In this document: positions 35,261 to 46,149 of the stretch, one piece after another | Position numbering within the stretch: position 1 is the first letter of the stretch | Layout: every line of letters starts with the position of its first letter | NCBI RefSeq assembly: GCF_035582795.1 | Contig: NC_134365.1 | Span: 79,961,635-80,025,634 of the forward strand | Direction: 5' to 3' | DNA: 64,000 nt | DNA from: Mycteria americana | Lineage: Eukaryota > Chordata > Aves > Ciconiiformes > Ciconiidae | Notes under the pieces: generated by a model | Seen by the model: the letters and a program-made list of their open reading frames with translations, nothing else | What the model was told of the DNA's origin: nothing | Databases searched by the model: none | Made by a program: the position numbers and the translations under genes

Positions 35261-36099
35261 AGGGACTTAAGCTCAGCTCTGCTTTCAAATATATTAGTCT
35301 GAAGGGTCAGGAGGAGGTATTTTGTAACAAATGACAGTTCTACTGGGATAAGTCATACTAAAGGCACAATGGCGCTTCTGTATCTGGAAACTATACAAGT
35401 AAAACCGTCAGCTTTAAATAAGGGATTGCTAATTGAAGTATCTAAGTGTGATTACAGCTGCAAAAATTTTTTGGTGCTCACTGCTGGTGTTATTTTGTGG
35501 CACTTCTGACAGCATCATTTATTAAATGATACAGTGCAGGGTTTATGTACAGAAATTGAGCTTCTCCATGTTACAGTCTGCCACCGCTAGATTTGTGTGC
35601 TTGGGCACCCAAACCGAGACGCTTAACGCCATTTTGGTGTCCGCAAAGCAAGTGGGAACAGGGCAGCTAAATAAAGCACCACGACGCTGTGTAATGAATG
35701 CAGCACCTTCCTGGAGGAGACAGACCCCTGGAGACACCGGGGAGCACCCCTGACAGAGGCCAGCTCAGCTCTACAAATGGTGGAATTAATTTGTAATTAA
35801 TTCCTCCTGCCTCCCACTCCCGAGCCCACTCTTCCCAATCTGAAACAGTCTCCAACCTCCCCACTTCTTCACGGCGCACGCCGCGGTACATCTTTTTGTA
35901 CACATCACTGCAAAAGGAAGGGGACGATGAGCACTCGGTCCTGGCGGCGGACGTCCTTCTCTCTTGCAGGACAGCGAGTTGTGCCAGCTGACCATAGCGG
36001 TGCTGCAAGGAATTGCCTTCCTCGGTTTACACGAGGCACGAATTCTTCCATACCACTTTTTACTGCCATGAAGTAAACCATTCCCAAACCATTATCATA

Positions 36100-36600
36100 C
36101 CTTAAAATAGTATTTCAGTGCATGAACACAGTGTCAGCATCACTGTACATAGGATCAGACAATCTTTGCTTTTTAAAACTTAGAATAAAACCTTGATTAC
36201 CTGCATAATTAATCCCCATTCACAGGCATTTGCATGCCTGAATAATTACAGAATTAGGGCCTAAAAATGAAAAGCAAGCAAAGCCTGCATTTTTGCACGT
36301 GAAAAGCTTCAGCTGCAATCATGATAGTTCACAGCACATAAATAATTCAAAGTGAGCTTCCTCGCTTTTTTTTTCCTTGCAGAAATCCTCTTAGTGCTTC
36401 CTAATTAAATGAAAATATTTTATAAGCCATCATTTTGTGACATCACAAGAATATTTTAAACTCTGGATTAGACAAGCTGGATTTACATTTTTGGTATTTG
36501 CCATCTGATATTTGGAGCCATTGAACGGAACTATAAATCACCACAAAGTGGTGATAAATTGCGCACGTACTTTTAAAATTAATGGAAAAAATCTATGTTG
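36100..36600. promoter_or_regulatory. candidate conserved non-coding element
   Basis: This AT-rich, non-repetitive block immediately left of the second CpG domain is packed with developmental-type motifs: several TAATTA/ATTAAT sites, 'gcatttgcatgc', CATCTG, TGACATCA, and the inverted repeat ATCACCAC-aaa-GTGGTGAT (36537-36544 and 36548-36555), which contains a RUNX-type CCACA. This resembles vertebrate developmental enhancers. Conservation was not tested. Confidence 0.3.
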
Positions 36601-36910
36601 TGCTCGTCAGCTGAGTTTAACTCAGCTTTTAATTTTACTCGGCAACTCAGCAGTTTTGCCTTAAAGCGCTCAGGCTGTAAAGAAAAGAAATTTGACAAAA
36701 TCCTGACAAAAATTATACAAACAGCAGGTGTGTGTGGGGGGAATATATATTGCAGGATGCCAAATCAGCGTTGGCAGATTATGTTTTTCCCCACAAAATT
36801 ATTACATTTCCCATTTTTAACCGTCACCGCTTCCCTCCGCTTGCCCGCTGCCCTGAGGGGTGGTCCCGGGGGCGGGGCGGGGCGGGGCGGGGCGGCGTGC
36901 TCCCTGGGCG

Positions 36911-36924
36911 GCAGCAGAGGGCGC
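36911..36924 (+). promoter_or_regulatory. CTCF-type motif
   Basis: GCAGCAGAGGGCGC matches the CTCF core consensus (CCASYAGRKGGCRS) at all but the first base. The AGAGGGCGC part is the most informative. Actual binding cannot be seen from sequence. Confidence 0.55.
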
Positions 36925-37700
36925 CCTCCGCCCGCGGCAGGCAGCGCCGGCCTCTCCGTCAGCGCGCGGAGAACGTTCTGGAAGGGGCTGTTTACGTCTT
37001 CCGCCCGGCGGCCCGTTACCCTCCGTCAGGGGCCGAGCCGCGGCGGGCGGGCGCCGGCGTGGCCGTGCCGACCGGGTGCCCTTGCCGCCCGGCAGGGCTT
37101 GGGCGCCTCACCCCGTTCCCAGCGGGTTCTGACAGAGCACCGGCTGCGGAGACCCGAGGCGGCGCCAGGCGGCGGGGCACCCACCCCTGTCCATCCGGTA
37201 CCGCGACACACACCCCCGCCCCAGGCGCTGCCGCCGCTGCGTGTCGAGACGCGGAGTTCCAGCGGCCGTGACGGGCCGCGCAGGCGGGCCGGACACGGGC
37301 CTGGGGAGGCTCGGGGCGGCGGGGGGGTAGGACAAGGCTGTGTGTGGTTGCAGTTTCCCGGCTAAGGGTACGCGAGCGGCACGGGAGGCGGGCGGGGGAG
37401 GAGGCTCGCTCGCTCCCACCTTGGCTCGAAGCTCGGGTCGTTATGGTGCCAGCCCGGCCCCCGGTCCGCCTTCGGAGGCGGAAAAGAAATGCTGCGCCCC
37501 TCCGCGCCGCTCTTCTCGCCCGGGTCGCCGCTCCGAGGCTGCCCGCCCCGCCTGCCGCCGTGCAGCTGCGAAGCGCTGGCGCAGCCGCCTCGGCTCGGCC
37601 CGGCCCTGGTGGCAGCGGGCCCGGAGCCCGCCTTCCCTTCGCCTTCCTCCATTTTCTCTCTCCGCCCTTTGCCGCTCTGGGCTTTCCTCGCTGTCCCCGG

Positions 37701-37799
37701 CCCCCCCCCCCCCCCGCGTTGTGCGTGCCGGGGAGCGCAGCCGCCCGGAGGCAGATGTCCCCGTCCCCGTGTCCTCCCCCCCCCCCCCCCCCCCCCCCC
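37701..37799. repeat. paired poly-C tracts (C15 and C24)
   Basis: Runs of 15 C (37701-37715) and 24 C (37776-37799) lie within 100 bases inside CpG island G. The minus strand could form G-quadruplexes and the plus strand i-motifs. Exact run lengths are unreliable in most sequencing methods. Confidence 0.9.
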
Positions 37800-38449
37800 T
37801 TCCCGGCCGCACGCACGCACTGGCAGGACGCGGCCGCGCCGAGTCCGCCTTTTTCCTCCGGGCCGGCGAGGGGATCGTGCGGACTGTTACGGCCCCGGGC
37901 TGCCGCCGGAGGGCGGCGGGGCCCGCCAGGTGCCGGCCAGCGGGACCCCGGGCTTGCGGGGCGGAGGCTCACCGCCCCGCTGCCCCCTCCGCCATAGGAG
38001 GGGGGAGGACCCGACGGCATCACGCAGACATCTTTATTTTCGGTCCTGCCCTTTCCGCCGGGGGCGACAGGCTTATTTTCTTGGAGGTCCCTGCCTGGAA
38101 ATAAAGACACGAAAGGGCTGCGATTCTCCTCCTTTATTTATTTTTTTTTTTAACTTTTCGGTTCTCTGAAACTGCAGCGCTCTCGCTGAACCGGCGCCGT
38201 GCGGCGGGGCGCAAGGCTGCGGTTGCCTGCCTGCCTGCGTGGGAGCCCAACGGCGGTGTCGCCATCCGAAGGGGGTCACATCCCACTTCTCTCCCCCCTC
38301 TCCCATCGCCAAGCCTTTGCGGGAGCCCCGCAGGCAGGACCGGCCTCCCCGGGCGCGCCCGGGGCAGGGCCGGGCCGCGCTCCGCAGCCGGGCGGGGGAG
38401 CGCGGCGGGCAGCGCGGAGAGATCACCTCGCTCCCTGAGCAGCTACTGG

Positions 38450-40810
38450 GCTTCTTCGCAGTCCCCAAGTTAATGCTTTTATTACTATTTGATGTAATCC
38501 TATCCTCCACTGTCCTTTTTAATGCGCAGTAACCGCGGCCTTCGTGGTGACTGTTTCAAATGGCGAGGATGTCTGCGTGCTGCTTGTGCGGAGTGACCGT
38601 CCGTTCCTGCCTCTGGTCTCCTTTCGTTTTGTACTGCCTTATTTCTAAAAAAATGACCAAAGTGCGAACATCCAGAGTGCACCGGTCTGTCCTTTGCCTC
38701 CCAAGTAATTGAAGACATAATACTCAGCCGCCCCGAAGTGTATTTTAAAAACAAGGTTGCTGAAATCATACCAACTCTTTAAAAATAATCACACCGAGTA
38801 TTTAAAAAATACGTGCATTGCTCCCGTGTCACAATTTTTTAACGGGAGTTTATCGCTATACCTCCTGAACTCTGCATTTTTTTACTGTTTGTGAAGAGGA
38901 CGGTCAGTCCTGGGATTTAAAACTTTCCCCGGGTTAGCTTGTGCATTTTAATGCTGGCAGCCGACCCCGCGGTCGTTAGTCATGAGCAGAGGTAATAACC
39001 GGGGAATGTACCATTATAAAGTAATCCGGAGGTATTATGTAGAGAATGGATGGTACGGTCGTATTTCATCACTGTGGTTTATCATATTGCTTAGATTCAC
39101 CGAGGGATCGTTCTGTTTAATCCATTTTACTAAGCACTGTATAAACCAGACATCAAGACAATGCCTGGCTCGGAAAGCTGCTTCTGTTCCTGACTTTGCG
39201 TTACCTCGGGTCTAATTTGCTCCCGCTATATTTAAAGATGCGGTTTCATAGTAAAATAAATGCCAGTCAGCATATCTCAGTCTTGGGCACAGCCCTTACA
39301 TTGAACACCGCACCGGTTTAGGACGTTGCACAAGGCCTAGCGCAGAGAGCCGGCATCGCTGCCTTGTGCAGAAAAGAGAACAGACTTTGCAGGGGAAAAG
39401 GGTTCGTTCCCTCCGCGGCGGGAGCGTCGTGGAGGAAAACCCGAGCAGCAGTGGGTCAGGAGAAGCACGTCGTGCTGTGCGGCTGACCGCCCGTCTGAGC
39501 TTTTATTTGGGGGGGTGTTCTTGGTTTTTTTTTGTTTGGTTGGTTTTTTCTTTGCTTTACCAAGATCTCAACAATGTTTAGAGTTTAGGTGTGCGGTAAT
39601 TCTTTTAACTATTTCTGTTGCTAATTTAACCATCGGGGAACGCAGCGTGCGGGCCCGATCCTGCAGCCCTGCCTATAGCCCCACCGGCAAAGAGTCCCAG
39701 CTGCTGCCCGTGTCACCCTCTTCGTGCCGTGGTTTCCTCGGCTCCCGCGTGGGCTTAATCTGTTCCACTGCATCTGAAGTCTGCAAGCTAGGCGCAGAGC
39801 TGGGTTTCAGACACATCACAGTTCAGTTTAAGGGGACTGAGGGTTTTTTTTTTTTATGCTCCCGCCTCGGAGCAAAAATGCGATCGGTTGCAAAGGCCGG
39901 ACCCGGACGAAAAGAGGTCGTGGGTGTCGGTTCTCGTCCCCCGGCAGTTTTGCTACGGGGTTATTACTTAGTGGCCTTTGTTCCGTAAATACTCTCTCCG
40001 CGGGTCGGTGCCAGTGCTATGGGAATTTACAGACGGGTTTAACACTGCCGATACTCTTATTTGGGCGGCGGTAGGAATGGTCTGGCTGTGTTTCCAGAGG
40101 GAATGAACGAGTTCGCAGATCGTGCTCTACAGTGCGGCTGTCCCTCTGCTAACATCCCCTAAAATAATTTTTCGTTTATGATAGTCTCTTTTTTTGTCGT
40201 TTTTGTTTGCTTTTAACTTTTGCACAGTTTCTACAGTGCTCACAGCTGTTTATGTCATCTCTGGAGCGTGGTACAGTGAATTGGGGATTAAAATGAAGTC
40301 GTAGGGCTTCTTGTTTGTTCGTGTAGGTGCTTTAAAGTTAGGCTATTTAAATCCAGAGTTAGGCCTTTATTGACATGTGGCCTTTTTTCTCCTAAGGCTT
40401 CAGTACCCACACCTTCCAGGGAGATCAACAGGAACAGTGAGTGCTTAGCAAGTGGGAAAATACTGTTATTTGTATTAAAAATGGAACTAGGAGCCTAAAT
40501 GTAGTGCTCGTCTTGCCATATGTGGGACTAACTCTGTGTTTTTCTATTTGAGAGCCCTCTTGCTTTCTTCTTATCGTGCATATTATACCCACGGCAAGTG
40601 GAAAGCAACTGGAAATTGCAATGAAGTTTCAAATAAATAATAATTTTCGTGGCGCATTGGTGATTAAATAACACGGGTCATTAAAACAGGTAATGGGTCG
40701 TTAATAAAATAATTTATTTGAAACGGGAATGAAAGCAGGCTATTTTGGGGTACTTGATAATTCAGTTTAAGCCCCTTTCACTCCGCCGTGGAAAGAACAC
40801 TGGCAAAGCC
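38450..40810. other. inter-island sequence, no gene recognised
   Basis: The composition is mixed, with moderately CpG-rich patches (about 39390-39480 and 39640-39760) between AT-rich stretches. Open frames such as 39515-39988 (plus) have no recognisable domain. It looks like part of a broad CpG-enriched domain. Confidence 0.5.
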
Positions 40811-40824
40811 CCTGGCTTGTTTCT

Positions 40825-41230
40825 GCTGCGTGGGAATACTCGCCTCCTGAGAAACTCGCGAGCACGCCGGCGGGGAGCCCGCGAACACGTCTGTCCGTCG
40901 ATCTCGCTGTCCGGAGGTCCTGCTCCGGCTCCCTGCAAACTGGGGCGGCGACCGCTGACAGCGGGCAGCTGCCACGCGTGTCCCCTTTCCTCTCCCCGCG
41001 GCGGGGAAGGTGGGGAGAGATGCGGGTGAGCTTTCGGAGCGATCTGTGCCGCTGGGGCAGGGCAGGGACGGGAGCAGCGCTCCTCCCCGATTTCACAGCC
41101 CTTCCTTCCCTGGGAAGGTAGAGGCGGCTCCAAGCCCTGCCGCTGATCCACCCGCCTGGGAGAACTGGATAACGCGTGTTCGGCGTCCCCCTCTTCTCGC
41201 AGGGCTGAAGGGAGATAGGAAAATAAACCC
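40825..41230. promoter_or_regulatory. CpG island H (unassigned)
   Basis: This CpG-rich block has overlapping open frames on both strands that match no protein. An A-rich low-complexity stretch follows at about 41415-41500. It is probably a satellite of the 36.8-38.4 kb island. Confidence 0.55.
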
Positions 41231-41239
41231 GGCTCCTGC

Positions 41240-42770
41240 GCAGGGGACACCCAGCAGGGATCCTCGTAGGGCCTCCTTCTGGTCCCACGGCAGGCAACAG
41301 GAGTTGTCTTTGGCTTCATTAAAGAAGTACGGTCAGGCCCTCCTCAGCGTCTCCAACTTTTTTTTGCCTTCTGGAAAGTCTTATCAACGGTAATAAACGT
41401 GGACACGAAGTGGGCAATAAAAAAATAATAAAAAAAACCCAAACAAAAAACCAAACAAAAACCACGCAGTAAAAGCCCGAATTAAAAAAAAATAACAACC
41501 TGTAAGCAAAAATATTTAAATCTTGTTTTGTGAAGTCTCTGGGGTGAAAAGAATTAATTAAAAAATCAGTTATTTCTCATTAGGGAAAATGAATAGCTAT
41601 CGTAGTCTTCTTACCTAAAATGCTTACTTCTTAAACTGTCATGGTCATATTTTAAATGTGCCGTAGGTCTGTCAGCGTGCTACTAAGAGATCTTTAACAC
41701 CTACGTTCCAGCCACTATTTTAACTACAAAAATAACAATTAGGTGATCGGCATTTTCAGAAACGTCTCGTGTGTTGCTTTCTAAACACGGGGACATTGGG
41801 CCCCCCCCGCCCCATTTTGTTGCCGCCGACTATCAAGTCTTCAGCATCAACAGGCTTCCCTGGAAGGTACCGGCAGTTTTGGGGAATGATCTGTTACTTT
41901 CCAGTCATTTGCAGATAAACTCCGATGTGGTCTCATAATTAGTTCCTGTTTTTATATGTTTATGATTTAAAACTAATTGCGGCAAAGCAGCCCTTGATAG
42001 TTGAACGTTTATAATCTATAATGTTGATTAGCTTCCCAACGGGGAGCTGCCGTCTGTATTCATTCCCCCCCCCATTTTACTACGGCTTCCAAATAATCCC
42101 GCATCCTTCCAGCGGAAAAGCCGGGGGAGCTTCTAAAACATTATTTAACGTGAAATAACGACGCGTTTGAGTATCCACAAAGTACTGATTTCCAGTGCCT
42201 GTCCTTAATCTATTACCCCAAATAACATCCCAGGGCAGGCTTTTGCTCTCCCGGCTCTTCCTGTGTCCTATTAATAGGACAAATCCGCCTGCACATGACC
42301 CTTCCTACAAATATATTCGGCGACAGTTTGCTTTGACTTCTCTCTGGCTGCAAAATGGGTCCTTTAATTAAAAAAAAAAAAATTAAATCTCTTTTTCCCT
42401 TTTAAAGCACTTCGATGGGGACCTTGGGGTGGAAGAGTCGCATGCGTGTATGTCTACAAACACGAGCCTCGCCCGCACCTTGAGAACAGAAATCTGCTGG
42501 CTTTTATTAAATAGTGTTTAGTTTTGTATTTTTTCTCCCCCCCGCAAGGAAATGTGTTTTGGTCGGTATGCGAAAAGCAGAGCGGCCGTCAGGGACTTGC
42601 CGCTTATTTCCCCAAACTTTTTCAAGCGTTGTCACGGCGGGAAGTGAAAGCACTTATTTTAAAAGCCTCCTTTTAAACAAAAAAAAAACCAAAAAACCCT
42701 AATTTTTTAATTTTTTAAAGCCTCCTTAAGAAAAAAAAAAACCACCTTTTTTTTTTTTCTTCTTTTTTTA
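41240..42770. other. AT-rich inter-island sequence, no gene recognised
   Basis: Homopolymer runs occur (A-rich 41415-41500, T- and A-runs near 42368-42382 and 42680-42770). The intervening sequence is not repetitive and has homeodomain-like TTAATTA sites, but nothing can be named. Confidence 0.5.
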
Positions 42771-42779
42771 AAGGTAAAT

Positions 42780-43020
42780 TTGTCCTTAGCTGAGGGAGAA
42801 ACCCAGCGCCTGCTGTCCCCGTGGAAAGGATGCCGAGAGAAGAGATGCGAGCAAAGGCGAGCTAAAAACCCCGTTAGCAGCATCGCTGTAACCAGGTACC
42901 GACGAGGACCATCGCCCACCCCGGCGGGGCATCTCCGGGGGGGGTGGACCTGCAGCCGGGGCCCCCCACCGCAGCTTAGCTGCGGTGGGGGGCCCCGGCT
43001 GCAGGTCCACCCCCCGCTAA
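42780..43020. promoter_or_regulatory. small CpG-rich block containing the palindrome
   Basis: CpG-rich sequence follows T- and A-runs and ends at the palindrome pair. It is part of the broad 36.8-44 kb CpG-enriched domain. No coding sequence was recognised. Confidence 0.4.
42939..43015. repeat. 77-bp perfect palindrome (38-bp arms, 1-base centre)
   Basis: The arms at 42939-42976 and 42978-43015 are exact reverse complements over 38 bases around a single T at 42977. I checked each base pair. The first mismatch outside the arms is at 42938/43016. The arms are GC-rich (inner part 'ccaccgcagct', outer part G7/C7). Because of the symmetry, both strands encode the same peptide through it. A palindrome this long with almost no spacer is unstable in cells and in cloning. 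It may be real, arising by template switching, or an inverted-duplication artefact of library or assembly. Confidence 0.97.
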
Positions 43021-43039
43021 AAAGCAGGACCTGCTTTTT
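43019..43039. repeat. 21-bp perfect palindrome next to the large one
   Basis: AAAAAGCAGG (43019-43028) and CCTGCTTTTT (43030-43039) are exact reverse complements around a single A at 43029. It begins only four bases after the 77-bp palindrome and shares its single-base centre, which suggests a common origin. Confidence 0.95.
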
Positions 43040-43049
43040 GTCCGGTCTC

Positions 43050-44130
43050 CTGAAGGAGTTTGGAGGATGCATTTACTGGAAAATGGGCCATTTGGGGAGG
43101 TATTAGGAATGAAGGAGAAACAGCTGGTAAAGATGAGCTGGGAAGCTGCCTCCACCCCCCCCCCCCATCACCCCCCCTTCCCCTTTTTTTAGGGGTTAAA
43201 ACCAGAGTGTATTTTCCCAGCAGGTACCTAAAGGAATAACCCAGCGGTTTGCTCTCCCGTTTTGATCTGTCGGCTCCTTTTCGTTCGTAGGTAGGCTTTT
43301 GGGTGTGCGTTTTGTTTCTCAAAAGTAGCTACAAATTACGGGTTGTTATTTATTGTTAAAGATGTAAAAAAAAATCTGAATTCGCAGCCTGATAGCAGAG
43401 AGGGCTCCTCGCTGTCCTGGCAATTAAAATAAGGGTGTTGACTGCAGTATCTTCAATTTTAAGGGAGAGGTGCTTGAAGTCAAGAATGCCTTTTTTTTTT
43501 TTTTTTTTTTAAGGCTCTTGCCGCTTAGTATTAAAGTCATGTAGGAAGAAGACATTTCTCCTCCGTGCTCGTTTAGGCTAGCCCTCCCTTGGAAACTCCA
43601 GACCGGAGGGAAACAGGCGTGCATGGGGGTTTTGTTTTGTTTTGTTTTTTTTGAAAGATGTTTGTCACGCTGCAACCATTATTCCGAGGACCCTGCGATG
43701 TTTTCATTCACCGGCCGGTTTTCAAGGCTCCTTTCTTCGTATCGCAGCCGGCTCAACTTGAAATAAGGAAAAAAAATCAAGACAAAACATAATAATAAAG
43801 AAAGCAACCTTCCCCCTTCCCTCCCTATCACCCCCAAACTAAGCTGCGCCCCAAGCAAGGCTCCCCTCGTCCCGCCTCGTCGCTCGGGGAAATTACCCCT
43901 CGTCCCGTCGGCACGTTTAAGAGTCATTTTAATCTGTCTGAACTTTGAAACAAAGCTGGTTGCCAAAGGAAATTTCCACTACTGCTGCTGCCTCGCACCA
44001 GAGGGCGCCGGGAGCCTTCCCAGGCTGCGGGCTGCTGCCCGCTTTCAAGCGCTGCTGGAAATTAACTCTTTGGGCTCTCTCCCTAAAGGATTTTTTAACC
44101 TTTTCCTTTAAAAATATACAGCTTTAGTCT
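43050..44130. other. right part of the second CpG domain, no gene recognised
   Basis: The composition is mixed, with C-runs near 43147-43158 and 43163-43169, a T-run near 43491-43511 and a modest CpG-rich patch at about 43840-44050 that carries a CTCF-type motif. Open frames are short and unfamiliar. Confidence 0.5.
43995..44008 (+). promoter_or_regulatory. CTCF-type motif
   Basis: GCACCAGAGGGCGC matches the CTCF core consensus at all but the first base, in the same orientation as the motif at 36911. It sits near the right edge of the CpG-rich domain. Confidence 0.6.
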
Positions 44131-44135
44131 AACTT

Positions 44136-44155
44136 CCCCCCCCCCCCCCCCCCCC
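44136..44155. repeat. poly-C run (C20)
   Basis: Twenty consecutive C residues are followed by 'gcggg'. The length is uncertain for technical reasons. Confidence 0.9.
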
Positions 44156-44159
44156 GCGG

Positions 44160-45670
44160 GTTGGTTGTTTTGGGTTTGTGGGGGTGTTTTTTGCCGCCCT
44201 CGTATTGCCCTTTCCTAGGGCTGCGAGGGCTTCCCCCTCCCGCAACAGCCCCCCGAGGAGTCTCAGGAGATTTACAGCTTCTCTCCGTCTCTGCTAACTT
44301 GGTTCTAATTAAGTCACTGGATCACGTTTGCGTGACATTACCGTGTTTTCCCTCATAATTGCCTGGGATAAAAGTTTGTCTGGCTGTGTTTAAGCTTAAA
44401 GGGTCACTTAGGGCTCGTCAAACAGAACAACACTGAAGCACGACACCAGAGGAAAAGAAGTGAGTGAAACGCTCAGAAGGATTTCACTTGAACACCTGTA
44501 GTGTTTAGCTTTGTGCCTAAAGGGTGCGAAGCCAGCCCCCCGTATTAACGCTACACTGTCCACGTTTTTTTACACTGAGACCTAAGGAAATTCAAAGTTA
44601 GGTTTCCCATAGCAACTGCCACAGGGCCACATTGTGAGGACATCATATTTGTGCCTGATGTGTTTCTGTGCCTTAATAACTGTGTCGGATGCTGTGTTGT
44701 TACAGCCTTACTTTTCGGACCTACAGGCTGGCATATGCACAACTGCACACATACAAGCTTGGGCTGTGTCTTGTGCAGAGTACCTGCCTGCTTTTAAACC
44801 GGTGGGAGGGAAGTATCATGCCAGAGGAGTTTGCCACAGTTCAAAGAGTAGTACAATAATAAGTAACCTCAGCCCAAACAGCAAATACTTCAGGAAATCA
44901 TAGAAGACTTTACCAGTAACAGGGGATTATAAACCCTAAACTTCAGCAAGAGCATTGCTTGTGTTTATCTGCATATGTAAATATTGTTGCTCACCCACTG
45001 AGACACAGTTTTCATGGCAATGTAGGTTGATTATTCACTGAAAAAAAAATCAGGAAGGCAATCTGGAAGGTTTTTTTCAGTGTAACTTGTTTTATTCATA
45101 CATGGTATATGTGTGTGTATGTACACATATGTATAGAAGTACTGAACATAAATTATAACAAAGAGCAGGTGGGCAAATCTTTATTATTACTTTATTTATT
45201 TATTATAGCAGTCTGTTTCCAAACATCATACTCCAGATTCTGATGAGCAGTTGACTCCTCGAGTATTCATTCTCACTTGAATATTTAGGAAGCAATTTAG
45301 CTGCTTATCCTATACACCTCCCCCTTACTCTCTGAAATGTGCTCAGCTGAAAACTACAATGCCAGTATTTTAGAAACTACTCGTTGCTTACATATTAAAG
45401 AGAAAAGAAGACACAGGCCTGAATGTTGATATCGGGTGACTCCCATTCTAATACGATGCATACTACCACATTAAAAAATGCTCAGGTTTTCTTTGTTAAT
45501 ATAACTTTTAGAAAGCACATAAAGATGTTTTCTTCATGACGAATATATTCGTGCTACATTTAACAATACCAAATTAGATCAAGAACTCATCAGTGTGGGG
45601 TCTGGACATATGCATAGTAGGTAGTTTCCAACAGAGCTTATAATTCTAAATAAATAGTCAAGAAAAGAAA
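44160..45670. other. intergenic sequence, no gene recognised
   Basis: The sequence shifts from GC-rich to AT-rich. It contains a TATGTGTGTGTATGTACACATATG patch near 45107-45131 and TTATTTATTTATTATA near 45191-45206. No gene can be supported. Confidence 0.5.
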
Positions 45671-45676
45671 TAAAGT

Positions 45677-45712
45677 ATTATTGTTGTTGTTGTTGTTGTT
45701 GTTATTATTATT
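45677..45712. repeat. (TTG)n/(TTA)n microsatellite
   Basis: About nine trinucleotide TTG/GTT units continue into TTA units. Confidence 0.9.
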
Positions 45713-45941
45713 CCCATCTGAGATTCAGGGTAAAATGAATTTCATACTAGCCAATGCTTAAGTTTCTAAAATAATCTTTGATCAAACCAGCAACTAAAAA
45801 AAAAAATCACCTTTGTCCCAGCTCAGTGGCTTCATTGCAAGTTTAGTTTTCCTTTAGTTTTCTTTACATATATGAAACTATACAGCTAACTGAGAAATGT
45901 AATTATTTTTCATTCCTGTGGGGTTTTTTTCTTCATTTCAG

Positions 45942-46139
45942 CTTTTAGATGTGCCAATTGAAAACCAGCTGTTTGAGATAAATGTCTGTGGTCAGATAAA
46001 TCCAGTGGATGCAGTTAAAAAGACAGGCAGATACGCAGTTTGCCTGGGTTATAGTTGTTTGCTTTGTGAGGACTGGTGTCCTGATGCAGTTGGTATTTTA
46101 AGTGATGTTGAACAAGCTTTTTGGAAAATACACTGCTAA
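45942..46139 (+). other. isolated exon-like ORF, function unknown
   Basis: A good 3' splice site (a T-rich tract ending in TTCATTTCAG at 45932-45941) opens a 65-codon frame that ends at TAA 46137-46139. It contains LFEINVCGQI and later six cysteines spread over about 55 residues. The 'FxINVCG' phrase is reminiscent of cation-independent mannose-6-phosphate receptor type repeats. The rest does not follow that family clearly, and no companion exon was recognised. It may be a lost terminal exon, a fragment of a pseudogene, or chance. A 65-codon open frame in AT-rich DNA is not rare. Confidence 0.13.
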
Positions 46140-46149
46140 GAAATGTGGT

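Larger units (their letters stand above)
36820..38440. promoter_or_regulatory. CpG island G (unassigned)
   Basis: A strong CpG island starts with a (GGGGC)n run of GC boxes at about 36868-36894 and continues to about 38440. It contains C15 and C24 tracts and a CTCF-type motif. Frames of up to 364 codons are open on both strands but are Arg/Pro/Gly-rich low-complexity translations that match no family. The size suggests a promoter of an unrecognised transcript, perhaps a non-coding RNA, or a Polycomb-type island. It lies about 19 kb upstream of WNT7B. Confidence 0.75.

Noticed and set aside
37016-38169. Frames of 364, 254 and 226 codons in the second CpG island
   Set aside because: Same reason: low-complexity translation of GC-rich DNA with homopolymeric C tracts, mutually overlapping, with no familiar motif.
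41400-41500. A-rich tract as a retrogene poly-A tail
   Set aside because: It is interrupted by C and T throughout, no retrocopied coding sequence lies upstream, and no target-site duplication is evident.
42780-43106. Two opposite-strand frames sharing the same internal peptide
   Set aside because: The identity is an automatic result of the perfect palindrome, not evidence for paired genes.
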